Shown here piece after piece: positions 1-6,593 of a stretch of 9,611 nt of DNA. This stretch comes from DAIOGN01 sp036745245 (lineage in GTDB: Bacteria; Zixibacteria; MSB-5A5; JAUVRN01). The translations under genes and the position numbers were made by a program. Location of the stretch: positions 1-9,611 of the forward strand of contig DAIOGN010000122.1 of NCBI GenBank assembly GCA_036745245.1, read 5' to 3'. The notes under the pieces were generated by a model. The model was not told where the DNA came from and searched no databases. It saw only the letters and a list, made by a program, of their open reading frames with translations. Numbering within the stretch: position 1 is the stretch's first letter; each line of letters starts with the position of its first letter.

Positions 1-328
1 AGCGGGGAAAACGGTAGCGGGCAAAGAAGTCGTCGTAGCCGGACCGCCGCGCCACCACGCGCGTCTGAAGCACCGACACGGCGACCACGGCGGGACCCAC
101 GCGCGACGCCGCCTGCGTGATGGCGTTGTGCCTGGAGGTCGTGATGGACTCTTCGGACGTGGACACTGACACGTCGAAATCGGACACCGTGTCGGCGGAG
201 CCGGTCTCGGGAGCGCGGGCCTCCTCTCCGGACTCGTCCGCACGCCACTGCCTGGCTCCCCAGGCGCCGGCCAGGAGTCCGAGTCCTGCCGTGAGGGCCA
301 GAAGCCCCAGCTTCGTGGATGTCTTCAT
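1..328 (-). CDS. HtrA/DegP-family serine protease, N-terminal part (runs off window)
   Basis: The reading frame opens with ATG at 328 and stays open to the window edge, giving 109 codons plus one base. Residues 1-24 form a signal peptide or membrane anchor: a short basic start (MKTSTK) and then a Leu/Ala/Gly-rich hydrophobic run. Residues 25-66 are a polar, acidic and Ser/Thr-rich linker. From about residue 67 the text HNAITQAASRVGPAVVAVSV matches the opening of the trypsin-like domain in HtrA/DegP/DegQ periplasmic proteases, which typically have 'A...V.PAVV.I', and it is followed by a DDFFARYRF stretch like their 'DPFF..FF' segment. The catalytic His-Asp-Ser triad and PDZ domains would lie beyond position 1 and cannot be checked. 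Family members degrade or refold misfolded envelope proteins. The gene lies 103 nt downstream of the PLP enzyme, with an inverted repeat in that gap. No strong Shine-Dalgarno is seen; AGGA lies about 12 nt upstream. Confidence 0.82.
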   Translation of the reverse strand, partial: MKTSTKLGLLALTAGLGLLAGAWGARQWRADESGEEARAPETGSADTVSDFDVSVSTSEESITTSRHNAITQAASRVGPAVVAVSVLQTRVVARRSGYDDFFARYRFPR

Positions 329-347
329 CGAATCTCAGGTTCCTGCC

Positions 348-372
348 GGAGCCGGCTCATGCGGCCGGCTCC
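348..372. repeat. Perfect 9-bp inverted repeat with 7-nt loop, upstream of the HtrA-type gene
   Basis: GGAGCCGGC (348-356) and GCCGGCTCC (364-372) are exact reverse complements separated by TCATGCG. The hairpin would be very stable. It lies in the 103-nt gap between the PLP-enzyme stop and the protease ATG, ending about 20 nt before that ATG. On the minus (coding) strand no T-run follows it, so it is not a standard intrinsic terminator. It could be an attenuator, a processing or stability hairpin of the protease leader, or a dyad operator. The structure is seen; the role is inference. Confidence 0.5.
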
Positions 373-431
373 CCGTGGCGGAAAAAGCCCGCGGCCGCCC
401 CGCGCTCGAGCAGGGCTGCCACCCGCAGCGC

Positions 432-1574
432 TCAGGCGTTCGAGAGCGCGCGGTCCAGATCTTCCAGCAGATCGTCCTTATGTTCAATGCCCACCGAAAG
501 CCGAACGAGACTGTCGGTGAGACCCATCTGTTCGCGCACTTCGGCCGGCACCGAGGCGTGTGTCATGAGGCCCGGATGCTCGATGAGCGACTCCACGCCG
601 CCCAGGCTTTCCGCCAGTGCGAACACGCGTGTACCTTCCGCCACGTGCCGCGCGACCTCGAGTCCGCCCTTCACATAAAAGCTGATGAGTGCACCGTGGC
701 CGCGCGTCTGCTTCTTCGCAAGCGCGTGCTGCGGATGCGACGGAAGCCCGGGAAACAGGACGCGCTCCACCTTTTTGTGCTTCTCGAGAAACTCGGCCAC
801 GGCCTGGGCGTTGGCACCGTGCCGCTCCATGCGCACCGCAAGCGTCTTCAGCCCGCGTGACACCAGCCAGGAATCCCAAGGCCCGGGCACCGCACCCACC
901 GCGTTCTGCAAAAACGCCACGCGCTCGGCCAGCTCAGGAGAATTGGTGACCACGGCGCCCCCCACCACATCGGAGTGCCCGCCCAGAAACTTCGTGGTGC
1001 TGTGAACCACCAGGTCGGCGCCGAAGGCGATAGGGTTCTGAAAGAACGGCGAGAGGAACGTGTTGTCGACGGCGAGAAGAATCCCCGCCGACTTCGCCAT
1101 CTCGGAGAGCCCCGCCAGATCGCACACCTTGAGGAGCGGATTGGTGGGGGTTTCGATCCACAGCAGACGAGTGTTGGGGCGCAGCGCCGCCTTTACATCG
1201 GCCAGGCGAGACGCGTCGACGTACGTGAAGTCGAGGCCGGCGCGACGGAAGACTTTTTCGAACACGCGATAGGTGCCGCCGTACAGATCGTCCGAGGCCA
1301 CCACATGGTCGCCCGACGACAACAACTGCACACAGGTGGAGATGGCCGCCATGCCCGAGCCGAAGCAGAAGCCGAATTCCGCTCCCTCCAGCGACGCCAG
1401 CGCGGCTTCCAGTGCGCCGCGCGTGGGGTTGCTCGTGCGTGCATACTCGTAGCCTTTGTGACGGGCCACGCCGTCCTGCACGTACGTCGACGTTTGAAAC
1501 ACGGGCACCACAATCGCGCCCGTGCTGGGATCGGGATCCTGGCCATCGTGAATGGCCCGGGTTTCGAAGCGCAT
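432..1574 (-). CDS. metB: Cystathionine gamma-synthase/gamma-lyase-type PLP enzyme
   Basis: This is a Cys/Met-metabolism fold-type I PLP enzyme of 380 residues, the usual length for MetB/MetC/CGL. Visible family marks are YARTSNPTR (about 44-52), GSGMAAI (73-79) in the phosphate-binding region, ETPTNP (142-147), VDNTF (169-173), and HSTTKFLGGHSD (191-202), whose Lys195 is the Schiff-base lysine. The C-terminal SLGGVESLIEHP block resembles actinobacterial MetB more than MetC. The expected reaction is cystathionine formation from an acylated homoserine plus cysteine, or gamma-elimination of cystathionine; the two cannot be separated by eye, so the symbol is tentative. The frame also has a GTG at 1580, but AGGAG at 1584-1588 is 9 nt from ATG 1574 and only 3 nt from the GTG, so ATG 1574 is chosen. 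It starts 20 nt after the GlyRS stop and is probably cotranscribed with it. Confidence 0.9.
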   Translation of the reverse strand: MRFETRAIHDGQDPDPSTGAIVVPVFQTSTYVQDGVARHKGYEYARTSNPTRGALEAALASLEGAEFGFCFGSGMAAISTCVQLLSSGDHVVASDDLYGGTYRVFEKVFRRAGLDFTYVDASRLADVKAALRPNTRLLWIETPTNPLLKVCDLAGLSEMAKSAGILLAVDNTFLSPFFQNPIAFGADLVVHSTTKFLGGHSDVVGGAVVTNSPELAERVAFLQNAVGAVPGPWDSWLVSRGLKTLAVRMERHGANAQAVAEFLEKHKKVERVLFPGLPSHPQHALAKKQTRGHGALISFYVKGGLEVARHVAEGTRVFALAESLGGVESLIEHPGLMTHASVPAEVREQMGLTDSLVRLSVGIEHKDDLLEDLDRALSNA

Positions 1575-1583
1575 AGACACAGA

Positions 1584-1588
1584 CTCCT
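1584..1588 (-). promoter_or_regulatory. Ribosome binding site (AGGAG) deciding the PLP-enzyme start
   Basis: Minus-strand AGGAG lies 9 nt before ATG 1574 and only 3 nt before the alternative GTG at 1580. The spacing favours the ATG, giving a protein that begins MRFETRAIHDGQ. Confidence 0.6.
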
Positions 1589-1594
1589 GCCGGC

Positions 1595-2929
1595 TCAGAG
1601 GCCCAGGCGGGTTTCGAGTTGCGACGCGAGATCATCGATTCCGACGCGCACCTGCTGCATGCTGTCGCGGTCACGCAGGGTCACGGTGCGGTTCTGAAGC
1701 GTCTCGGAGTCGACGGTGATCGCGTACGGTGTGCCGATTTCATCCTGGCGGCGGTAGCGGCGACCCACGGCGCCCTTGTCGTCGTAGAACACCTTGAATT
1801 TGCGGCGCAGATCGGCGGCCAGCTTCACCGCCAGCTCCGGCATGCCATCACGGTTCACCAGCGGAAACACGGCCACCTTGAAGGGCGCAATGCGCGGGTG
1901 CAGGCGCAGCACCACGCGCGTTTCCCCTTTCACCTCTTCCTCGTCGTAGCCGTTCACCAGCACCGTGAGCAGGGTTCGATCGCAGCCAGCAGAGGTCTCG
2001 ATGATGAAGGGGATGAACTTCTCCTTGGTCTCTTCCTCGAACACCGACAGATCCTTCCCCGTCGCCTCGGCGTGGCGCGAAAGATCGAAGTCGGTGCGGT
2101 TGTGCACTCCCTCGAGTTCCTTCCAGCCGAACGGGAATTCATACTGTATGTCGTAGGCCGCGCGCGCGTAGTGCGCCAGCTCATCGGACCCGTGCTCGTG
2201 CCAGCGCAGGCGGTCGGGGCGGATGCCCAGGTTGAGGTACCACGCCCAGCGTTGCTCGCGCCAGTACTCGAACCATTCGCCGTCGGTGCCCGGCTTCACG
2301 AAAAACTGCATTTCCATCTGCTCGAATTCGCGCGTCCTGAAAATGAAGTTGCCCGGGGTAATCTCATTTCGAAACGCTTTGCCGATCTGTGCGATGCCAA
2401 AGGGGATCTTCTGACGCGACGGACCCATGACGTTGAGGAAGTTTACGTAGATTCCCTGCGCCGTCTCCGGCCGCAGGTACACCACGGCGGTCTGGTCCTC
2501 CACCGGCCCCATGAACGTCTTGAACATCAGGTTGAACTGACGCGCCTCCGTGAGTTCGCCGCCGCACTGGTGCGGGGACTTGGAGGGCTTCTGCGGGCAG
2601 CGTGCCGAGTCGAGTTCGTCGGCGCGAAAGCGTGACTTGCAGGTCTTGCAGTCGACCAGGGGGTCGGTGAAGTTGGCCACGTGACCCGACGTTTCCCACA
2701 CACGGGGATGCATCAGGATGGCCGCATCCAGGCCCTCGATGTCGTCGCGCATGTGCACCATGGCCGACCACCAGGCGTCCTTGATATTGCGCTTGAGCTC
2801 GGCCCCGAGCGGACCATAATCCCACGTGGAGCCGAGGCCTCCGTAGATCTCGGAGGAGGGGAACACGAATCCTCTGCGCTTGCAGAGGGAGACCATCCGG
2901 TCCATGGGCGTTTCCGTTTTGGCGGCCAT
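1595..2929 (-). CDS. glyQS: Glycyl-tRNA synthetase, single-chain alpha2 type
   Basis: This cytosolic class II synthetase charges tRNA-Gly with glycine. With the chosen start it has 444 residues, normal for the homodimeric bacterial/eukaryotic-type GlyRS rather than the alpha2beta2 GlyQ+GlyS form. The order is: MVSLCKRRGFVFPSSEIYGG near the N-terminus; motif 1 region GPLGAELKRNI (39-49); a four-Cys insertion (Cys94, Cys97, Cys111, Cys122) of CxxC type that may hold zinc; the glycine-recognition block YLRPETAQGIY (151-161); motif 2 FRNEITPGNFIFRTREFEQ (186-204); motif 3 around IIETSAGCDRTLL (309-321); and an anticodon-binding domain from APFKVAVFPLV (348 on). An in-frame ATG at 2965 would add 12 residues. 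I prefer 2929 because family N-termini begin close to this core, and an AAAGGA lies 13 nt upstream, although that spacing is long; 2965 has no Shine-Dalgarno. It is followed after 20 nt by the PLP enzyme. Confidence 0.95.
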   Translation of the reverse strand: MAAKTETPMDRMVSLCKRRGFVFPSSEIYGGLGSTWDYGPLGAELKRNIKDAWWSAMVHMRDDIEGLDAAILMHPRVWETSGHVANFTDPLVDCKTCKSRFRADELDSARCPQKPSKSPHQCGGELTEARQFNLMFKTFMGPVEDQTAVVYLRPETAQGIYVNFLNVMGPSRQKIPFGIAQIGKAFRNEITPGNFIFRTREFEQMEMQFFVKPGTDGEWFEYWREQRWAWYLNLGIRPDRLRWHEHGSDELAHYARAAYDIQYEFPFGWKELEGVHNRTDFDLSRHAEATGKDLSVFEEETKEKFIPFIIETSAGCDRTLLTVLVNGYDEEEVKGETRVVLRLHPRIAPFKVAVFPLVNRDGMPELAVKLAADLRRKFKVFYDDKGAVGRRYRRQDEIGTPYAITVDSETLQNRTVTLRDRDSMQQVRVGIDDLASQLETRLGL

Positions 2930-3116
2930 CCGGTGTGCTGTGTCCTTTCTTTCCGGTTGCTGCATAAACGGTTAAGCTTAGGAGGACGGTGCGTTTTGGG
3001 CAACGGGGTCTTTGCCGGCGCCGCATGAAAGCGGGACCATGCAGCGATGCAGCCGAACCTTCTTCGGCGCGGGCGACCCGCACAGGCTGGGGCCGCCCCG
3101 CCGTGGAGAATGAACC
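2930..3116 (-). other. Intergenic leader of glyQS with two small hairpins
   Basis: This 187-nt stretch lies between the repeat-protein stop and the glyQS start. Two adjacent inverted repeats are seen. GCCGAA (3052-3057) pairs with TTCGGC (3063-3068) around a 5-nt loop, and GCGGG (3069-3073) pairs with CCCGC (3077-3081) around CGA. Neither is followed by a T-run on the minus strand, so they are at best a weak terminator for the repeat-protein gene. A more AT-rich patch lies at about 2965-2980 just ahead of the longer GlyRS frame. I see no convincing -35/-10 pair and no T-box motif. Confidence 0.35.
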
Positions 3117-4892
3117 CTAAGAGGACCCCGCCTTGGAGACCGTGATCCCCCACTGCTGGGGCTGGCGCGGCTTGCCCGCGTTCCATTCCTCGAAGGAGTG
3201 GGAGCCGTCGGATTCGAAGAATACATCGTACTCGCCGGGCTCAAGCAGGATCTGCCCGTCGAACATGCGGTTCTTGTCGGCGCCTCCCGCGTGACGCGTG
3301 TTGCGCCACGTCATTTCCCACACCGACCGTCGTGAATCGCGCTCTTCGATCCAGCCGAAGTCGGCCATGTCGCCGTCGGTCCCTTCGCCCACGGCCACGA
3401 TCCGCACGCGCGTGGGGGAGGTCAGCGTAAAGCTCGCGCGCCGGCGTTCGTCGTCGCCCACCCGAATAATGCGCGCGAGAATGTCGGAGTCTTCCAGTTG
3501 CTGCGACTCCGACACCAGTACCAGATCGCCCTTCTTGTAGCCCGGTCCCGGAAAGATGGCCAGCCCCCAGGCTTCCGGCTCGAACGGGGCCGAGGAATTC
3601 CAGTCGCGATAGGAATGCGAGTCGTCGGTGCTGTAAGTCGCCGTGTACTGCCCCGCGGGCAGCGTAAGTGCGCCCTCGAACATGCGGTTCTTCTCGGCCC
3701 CCCCGGCGTGCTCGGTGTTGCGGCCGGTCATTTCAAACACGGGCTCGCCTGTGGCGGCGTTTTGAATAGTGCCGTAGTCCGCGAATTCGTCGCCCCAGTC
3801 CGAGTACTCGCCCACGCAGCGCACGAACACCGAGGTCTCACGTGACAGCTTGAATCCCTGTTCGAGATAGGCGTCGTCGCGTGCGCCCGTGAGATCCACC
3901 AGCGCCTCCCCGCGTCCGGGAGGGTCGAACGTCTTGAAGGACGAAGGCGAGAACCCGGGGCCGGCCGCCAGGGTCACGCCCCAGTTCATGGGGTCGAACG
4001 GCGGACGGTTATTAAAGTACTCCCAGGAGTGCGAGTCGTCGGACGCGAAGTGGAGGACGTAGCGGCCCTTGGCCAGTTTGAGATCCTCGGTGACCATGCG
4101 GTTCTTGTCGCCCCCGCCGGCGTGCTCGGTGTTACGATAGGTGGTTTCCCACACCTTCTCGTGCGTGTCGGCGTTGAGGATCCAGGCGCGGTCCACGGCC
4201 ACCTTGTCGGGCACCTCCACCAGGGCGTACACCGTGACCGTACCGGCAGCTGAAAGTTCGAACCCCTGTGCCTTGTATTCGTCATCGCCCATGGGCGCGA
4301 AACGCAGGAGCGTGCCCGGACGTTCGCCGGTGACTTCAAACGTCTTCACAGCCTGGCGGTTGGTCCCATCCGACAGGACGGCCACGTAGCAGTTGCGCAA
4401 TTCCCTGTCGAACTCACGGGAGGCCTTGGGGGAAAACATGCCGCCGATATCGTTGAACAGATCCCCCAGGTCCTCCGAGTCGGATCCGTCCCAGAAGCCG
4501 CCGTTCCAGCGGTTCAGCGCGGCCATGTACAGCTCGTAACGACCCTTGGGCAATTCCATGGTCTCTTCCACGGTCACGAGGTCGCCTCGCGACTGGGTGC
4601 GATCGCGCTTGCGGCGTTCCATCACCCAGACGAGTTCGCGGGTATCGGCGTTGAGTATCCAGCCATAGGACGCTAGGCGATTGGAGGATCCCAGGCGGAG
4701 ACCCACCCCCTCCAGGGTCACGGTGACGGCTGAGGGGAGTTCGAAGCCCACCATCAGGATCTCGTCCGATCTGATGTCGCGCAGCTCCACCAGGGTTTCG
4801 GTGGCCCACAGAGGTTTCGGTCCAAGGCCAAATGCCAGGAGCACCAGGAGCGCTCCGGCGCCCCGCCAATTGTGTCGAAGAATCTGCCGCAT
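3117..4892 (-). CDS. Secreted modular repeat protein (HAGG/KNRM and SDDSHS modules), function unknown
   Basis: The protein has 591 residues. Residues 1-30 are a clear Sec signal peptide: basic start, hydrophobic core GALLVLLAFGLG, and likely cleavage after PLWA. The mature part consists of about 120-residue modules at 191-309, 329-448 and 466-586, with a degenerate copy at 32-126. Each full module begins with a GDDE/RDDAY-type turn and a predicted beta strand (GFELS, GFKLS, SFTLT). It then has a W/Y-containing 'ILNADT'-like strand, a VWE/VFEM(T) strand, RNTxHAGGxxKNRM (253-266, 391-404, 530-543), an L.L..G.Y strand pair, (S/T)D(D/G)SHS (284-289, 422-427, 561-566), and a W/F-N...P..P..WG ending. 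The pattern suggests repeated beta-sandwich domains in the periplasm or outside the cell, perhaps binding metal or ligand through the invariant His/Asp/Ser positions; that is inference. No catalytic domain, transmembrane helix after the signal, or sorting signal is visible. A GTG at 4904 is in frame, but GGAGGG at 4897-4902 overlaps it and correctly serves ATG 4892. I do not know a named family. Confidence 0.9.
   Translation of the reverse strand: MRQILRHNWRGAGALLVLLAFGLGPKPLWATETLVELRDIRSDEILMVGFELPSAVTVTLEGVGLRLGSSNRLASYGWILNADTRELVWVMERRKRDRTQSRGDLVTVEETMELPKGRYELYMAALNRWNGGFWDGSDSEDLGDLFNDIGGMFSPKASREFDRELRNCYVAVLSDGTNRQAVKTFEVTGERPGTLLRFAPMGDDEYKAQGFELSAAGTVTVYALVEVPDKVAVDRAWILNADTHEKVWETTYRNTEHAGGGDKNRMVTEDLKLAKGRYVLHFASDDSHSWEYFNNRPPFDPMNWGVTLAAGPGFSPSSFKTFDPPGRGEALVDLTGARDDAYLEQGFKLSRETSVFVRCVGEYSDWGDEFADYGTIQNAATGEPVFEMTGRNTEHAGGAEKNRMFEGALTLPAGQYTATYSTDDSHSYRDWNSSAPFEPEAWGLAIFPGPGYKKGDLVLVSESQQLEDSDILARIIRVGDDERRRASFTLTSPTRVRIVAVGEGTDGDMADFGWIEERDSRRSVWEMTWRNTRHAGGADKNRMFDGQILLEPGEYDVFFESDGSHSFEEWNAGKPRQPQQWGITVSKAGSS
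3135..4322 (-). repeat. Three tandem ~120-residue protein modules, period about 138 residues
   Basis: Module spans are 3966-4322, 3549-3908 and 3135-3497. The start of the RNTxHAGG block recurs at residues 253, 391 and 530, so the period is 138 then 139 residues. The SDDSHS-type block begins exactly 31 residues after it in all three. Similarity is also visible in the DNA: CATGCGGTTCTT recurs at about 3265, 3681 and 4096 on the plus strand. A fourth, diverged copy at 4515-4799 keeps the 'YGWILNADT.ELVW' strand and the LPKGRYELY hairpin but lacks both signature blocks. Confidence 0.85.
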
Positions 4893-4896
4893 CAAG

Positions 4897-4902
4897 CCCT
4901 CC
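4897..4902 (-). promoter_or_regulatory. Ribosome binding site (GGAGGG) of the repeat-protein gene
   Basis: GGAGGG on the minus strand lies 4 nt before ATG 4892 and overlaps the region just inside the alternative GTG at 4904. This makes the ATG the likely start and gives a signal peptide starting MRQILRHNW. Confidence 0.65.
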
Positions 4903-4909
4903 ACCCCTT

Positions 4910-4948
4910 CGGGAACAGGTTAAACCCTCTGGTAAGTACGGGAACAGG
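4910..4948. repeat. Duplicated 10-mer CGGGAACAGG upstream of the repeat-protein gene
   Basis: CGGGAACAGG occurs at 4910-4919 and again at 4939-4948, a 29-nt period, within the 5' non-coding region of the repeat-protein gene. The spacing is a little under three helical turns, so a dimeric or cooperative DNA-binding protein could use both copies. No consensus sigma-70 promoter is convincing nearby. The repeat is seen; an operator role is inference. Confidence 0.4.
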
Positions 4949-5000
4949 CCTGCGAGGTTGCAGGGAGAGGATGGCCGGTGGGCTTTCAAGACCATCTGGA

Positions 5001-5013
5001 CCGGAAATTCCGG
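5001..5013. repeat. 13-bp palindrome CCGGAAATTCCGG in the dinB-like/repeat-protein gap
   Basis: The sequence is an exact dyad about a central base (CCGGAA / TTCCGG). With no loop it is more like a protein-binding site than a terminator hairpin. Next to it, at 5026-5041, the octamer CCGGAGGC is tandemly duplicated just downstream of the DinB-type stop codon. No T-run follows on the minus strand. The 150-nt gap (4893-5042) holds no gene that I can support. Confidence 0.4.
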
Positions 5014-5042
5014 CGGCCCGGCCGTCCGGAGGCCCGGAGGCC

Positions 5043-5516
5043 CTACTTCAAGAGGCGCTTGATGAGCTGAATCTGTCCGGCGTGATACAGGTCGTGGCTG
5101 GCGATGCCGTGAACGTACTGCTCGTAGCGATATTTCAGGCCGGTGGGGGTGCGATCGAGGCGGGAGGCGGGAAACAGGGCGAGCGCCTCGCGCAGCGCCT
5201 TGTGCTCGGTGTCGAGAAACTTGACGTCGGCCTTGTAGAGGGTGGCCAGCTTTCCCTGGGGCAGCTTGAACCAGTTGCTCCCCTCCCGGGCGAAGCGCTC
5301 CTCCCTCTGGCCTGTGAGGTGGCGCCGGATGCAGAACTTCCAGTAGGCCGCGTGGATCACGATCTCCCAGATGTTGTGCCGCTTCTTCCCCGGACGCCAC
5401 GACGCCTGTTCCCAGGTGAGTCCGCGCAGAGACCCCCGGAGGTTGGTGCCATGCCAGGCGTGCTTGTTGTAGGCCTGGTCGACGAGATCGAGCAGAGACT
5501 GGATGCGGCGGTCCAT
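5043..5516 (-). CDS. DinB/YfiT-like metal-dependent four-helix protein
   Basis: The protein has 157 residues, the usual size for the DinB-like superfamily (four-helix bundle). The three expected metal-ligand histidines can be placed: His55 in NIWEIVIHAAYW, and His141 and His145 in ASHDLYHAGQIQLIKRL near the C-terminus. The N-terminal AWHGTNLRGSLRGLTWEQASWRP stretch (about 20-42) is also typical. No signal peptide or membrane segment is seen, so it is probably cytoplasmic. Related proteins include damage-inducible DinB of Bacillus and thiol-dependent transferases (bacillithiol, mycothiol); the substrate cannot be told from sequence. It begins 6 nt after the isomerase stop, with AAAGGA overlapping the end of that gene as ribosome binding site, so it is probably the last gene of the ptsHI cluster. 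The family call is firm; the function is unknown. Confidence 0.82.
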   Translation of the reverse strand: MDRRIQSLLDLVDQAYNKHAWHGTNLRGSLRGLTWEQASWRPGKKRHNIWEIVIHAAYWKFCIRRHLTGQREERFAREGSNWFKLPQGKLATLYKADVKFLDTEHKALREALALFPASRLDRTPTGLKYRYEQYVHGIASHDLYHAGQIQLIKRLLK

Positions 5517-5522
5517 CGGGTG

Positions 5523-6593
5523 CTACGTCCTTTCGGAGAGTTCGCGCTTGAGGTGGTCGATGGCGGCGATCGGCGTGGGATCTGTGCCATTGAGAATGGC
5601 CATGTAATAGCTCACGAAGTCGCCCCACAGTATGAGCGAAAACATACGCGCGAGGGCGCTTTCGCCCGAGGAATGCATGTCGATCACCGGCACGCCGAGG
5701 TCGGCGATCATCTTGCGCACGATGGCCATACGGAATCCAACACGCCGGTGGTCACCCGAGTCGCGCAGAATGCACACAGACAACAGACCCGACATGTGGG
5801 ACAGCCCCCCGTACCCCACCAGCTCGTTGTGGTTGAACTCGGGAAACACGTTGGCGAAGGCCAGTTGCTTGGCGTTCTCGGCGATCTGGCAGCGGATGCG
5901 CAGCGCCACGGCGTCGAAGCGTTCATTGCCGCCGTAGATCAGCGGCAGGCGCCCGTGCCAGGCCGACGCCATCTGCTTGGCCGGATTCTTGTCGGTGGCG
6001 GTGGACCGGGAGTACAGGGTGGCCTTCTGGGCCAATAGGCCCAGGGTTTCCTGAAGTTCCGAGGCGGGATCGCTCACGAACCCCAGGCGTGAAAGCGTGA
6101 GCAGCATGGGGAAAAATGAGAACGCGAGGGCCGCGCGTGGGGACAGGCCACCCGGCAACTTCACCACGGGATGGCCGTGCGAGGCGGCAAGCTCCGAGAG
6201 TGTGCCGCCCGTGGTGAAGGCCACCACTCGACAGCCGCGTTCGCGCGCCTGCGCGTACGCCGAGAGCGTTTCCTCCGTGGACCCCGAATACGACGAGGCG
6301 AGCACGAGCGTGTGGGGACCAACGAATCGCGGAAGGTTGTAATCCCGCACGACGAGCATGGGCACCTCCAACCGATCCGATAGATACGACCGCACCAGAT
6401 CGCCGCCGATCGCCGAGCCGCCCAACCCCGCCACGACGATCTGACGGATTCCCTCCCGCGACAACGAACCCAGGTCGCTGGCACGGCCGATGTCGATGGC
6501 GCGTGCCGCCTGGTCGGGGAAGCGGAGAATTTTGCCATACATGTCCCCCGGATCCGTGGCGCTCCACGAATCCTGGGAGTCGAGTTCTGTCAT
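5523..6593 (-). CDS. Bifunctional phosphoglucose/phosphomannose isomerase-type SIS protein
   Basis: The protein has 356 residues with two SIS folds, the typical size of the archaeal/bacterial PGI/PMI family rather than classical PGI (about 450-550). The first SIS domain shows GLGGSAIGGD (56-65) and the sugar-phosphate-binding SYSGSTEET (101-109). The second half has IYGGNERFDAVALRIRCQ (219-236) and the characteristic PEFNHNE block (251-257) that carries conserved acid/His residues. It ends with DPTPIAAIDHLKREL, the family's C-terminal conserved segment. The expected reaction is interconversion of glucose-6-P or mannose-6-P with fructose-6-P in the cytosol. The start codon overlaps the enzyme I stop as ATGA, indicating translational coupling, and the DinB-type gene follows 6 nt later. 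Activity on both substrates is inferred from family membership; a pure PGI or another SIS isomerase is possible. Confidence 0.88.
   Translation of the reverse strand: MTELDSQDSWSATDPGDMYGKILRFPDQAARAIDIGRASDLGSLSREGIRQIVVAGLGGSAIGGDLVRSYLSDRLEVPMLVVRDYNLPRFVGPHTLVLASSYSGSTEETLSAYAQARERGCRVVAFTTGGTLSELAASHGHPVVKLPGGLSPRAALAFSFFPMLLTLSRLGFVSDPASELQETLGLLAQKATLYSRSTATDKNPAKQMASAWHGRLPLIYGGNERFDAVALRIRCQIAENAKQLAFANVFPEFNHNELVGYGGLSHMSGLLSVCILRDSGDHRRVGFRMAIVRKMIADLGVPVIDMHSSGESALARMFSLILWGDFVSYYMAILNGTDPTPIAAIDHLKRELSERT

Noticed and set aside
2930..3116. Possible T-box leader ahead of glycyl-tRNA synthetase
   Set aside because: No convincing T-box consensus (GGGTGGnACCGCG-like) or terminator/antiterminator pair with a T-run is present; the hairpins are too small.
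2989..3120. Small plus-strand frame (43 codons) starting GTG after an AGGAGG-like site in the gap between glyQS and the repeat-protein gene
   Set aside because: Spacing from GGAGG to GTG is only 3 nt, the product is Arg/Ala/Gly-rich without features, and it ends antisense to the repeat-protein stop.
3543..4330. DNA-level tandem duplication or mobile element as the source of the repeat modules
   Set aside because: Similarity is mainly at the protein level with short conserved DNA patches; no flanking direct repeats or transposase are seen, so these are old domain repeats.
4961..4989. TTGAAA at 4984-4989 (minus strand) as a -35 box for the repeat-protein gene
   Set aside because: The position 17 nt downstream reads TCCCTG, which is not a credible -10 element.
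4872..6038. Long plus-strand open frame (388 codons) opposite the isomerase and DinB-type genes, and similar plus-strand frames at 117-860, 975-1697, 1619-2635, 6854-7435, 7601-8536 and 8568-9503
   Set aside because: They lie antisense to well-recognised minus-strand genes, have no recognisable family motifs and read as low-complexity Arg/Ala/Gly/His-rich text. GC-rich genes commonly leave long shadow frames.
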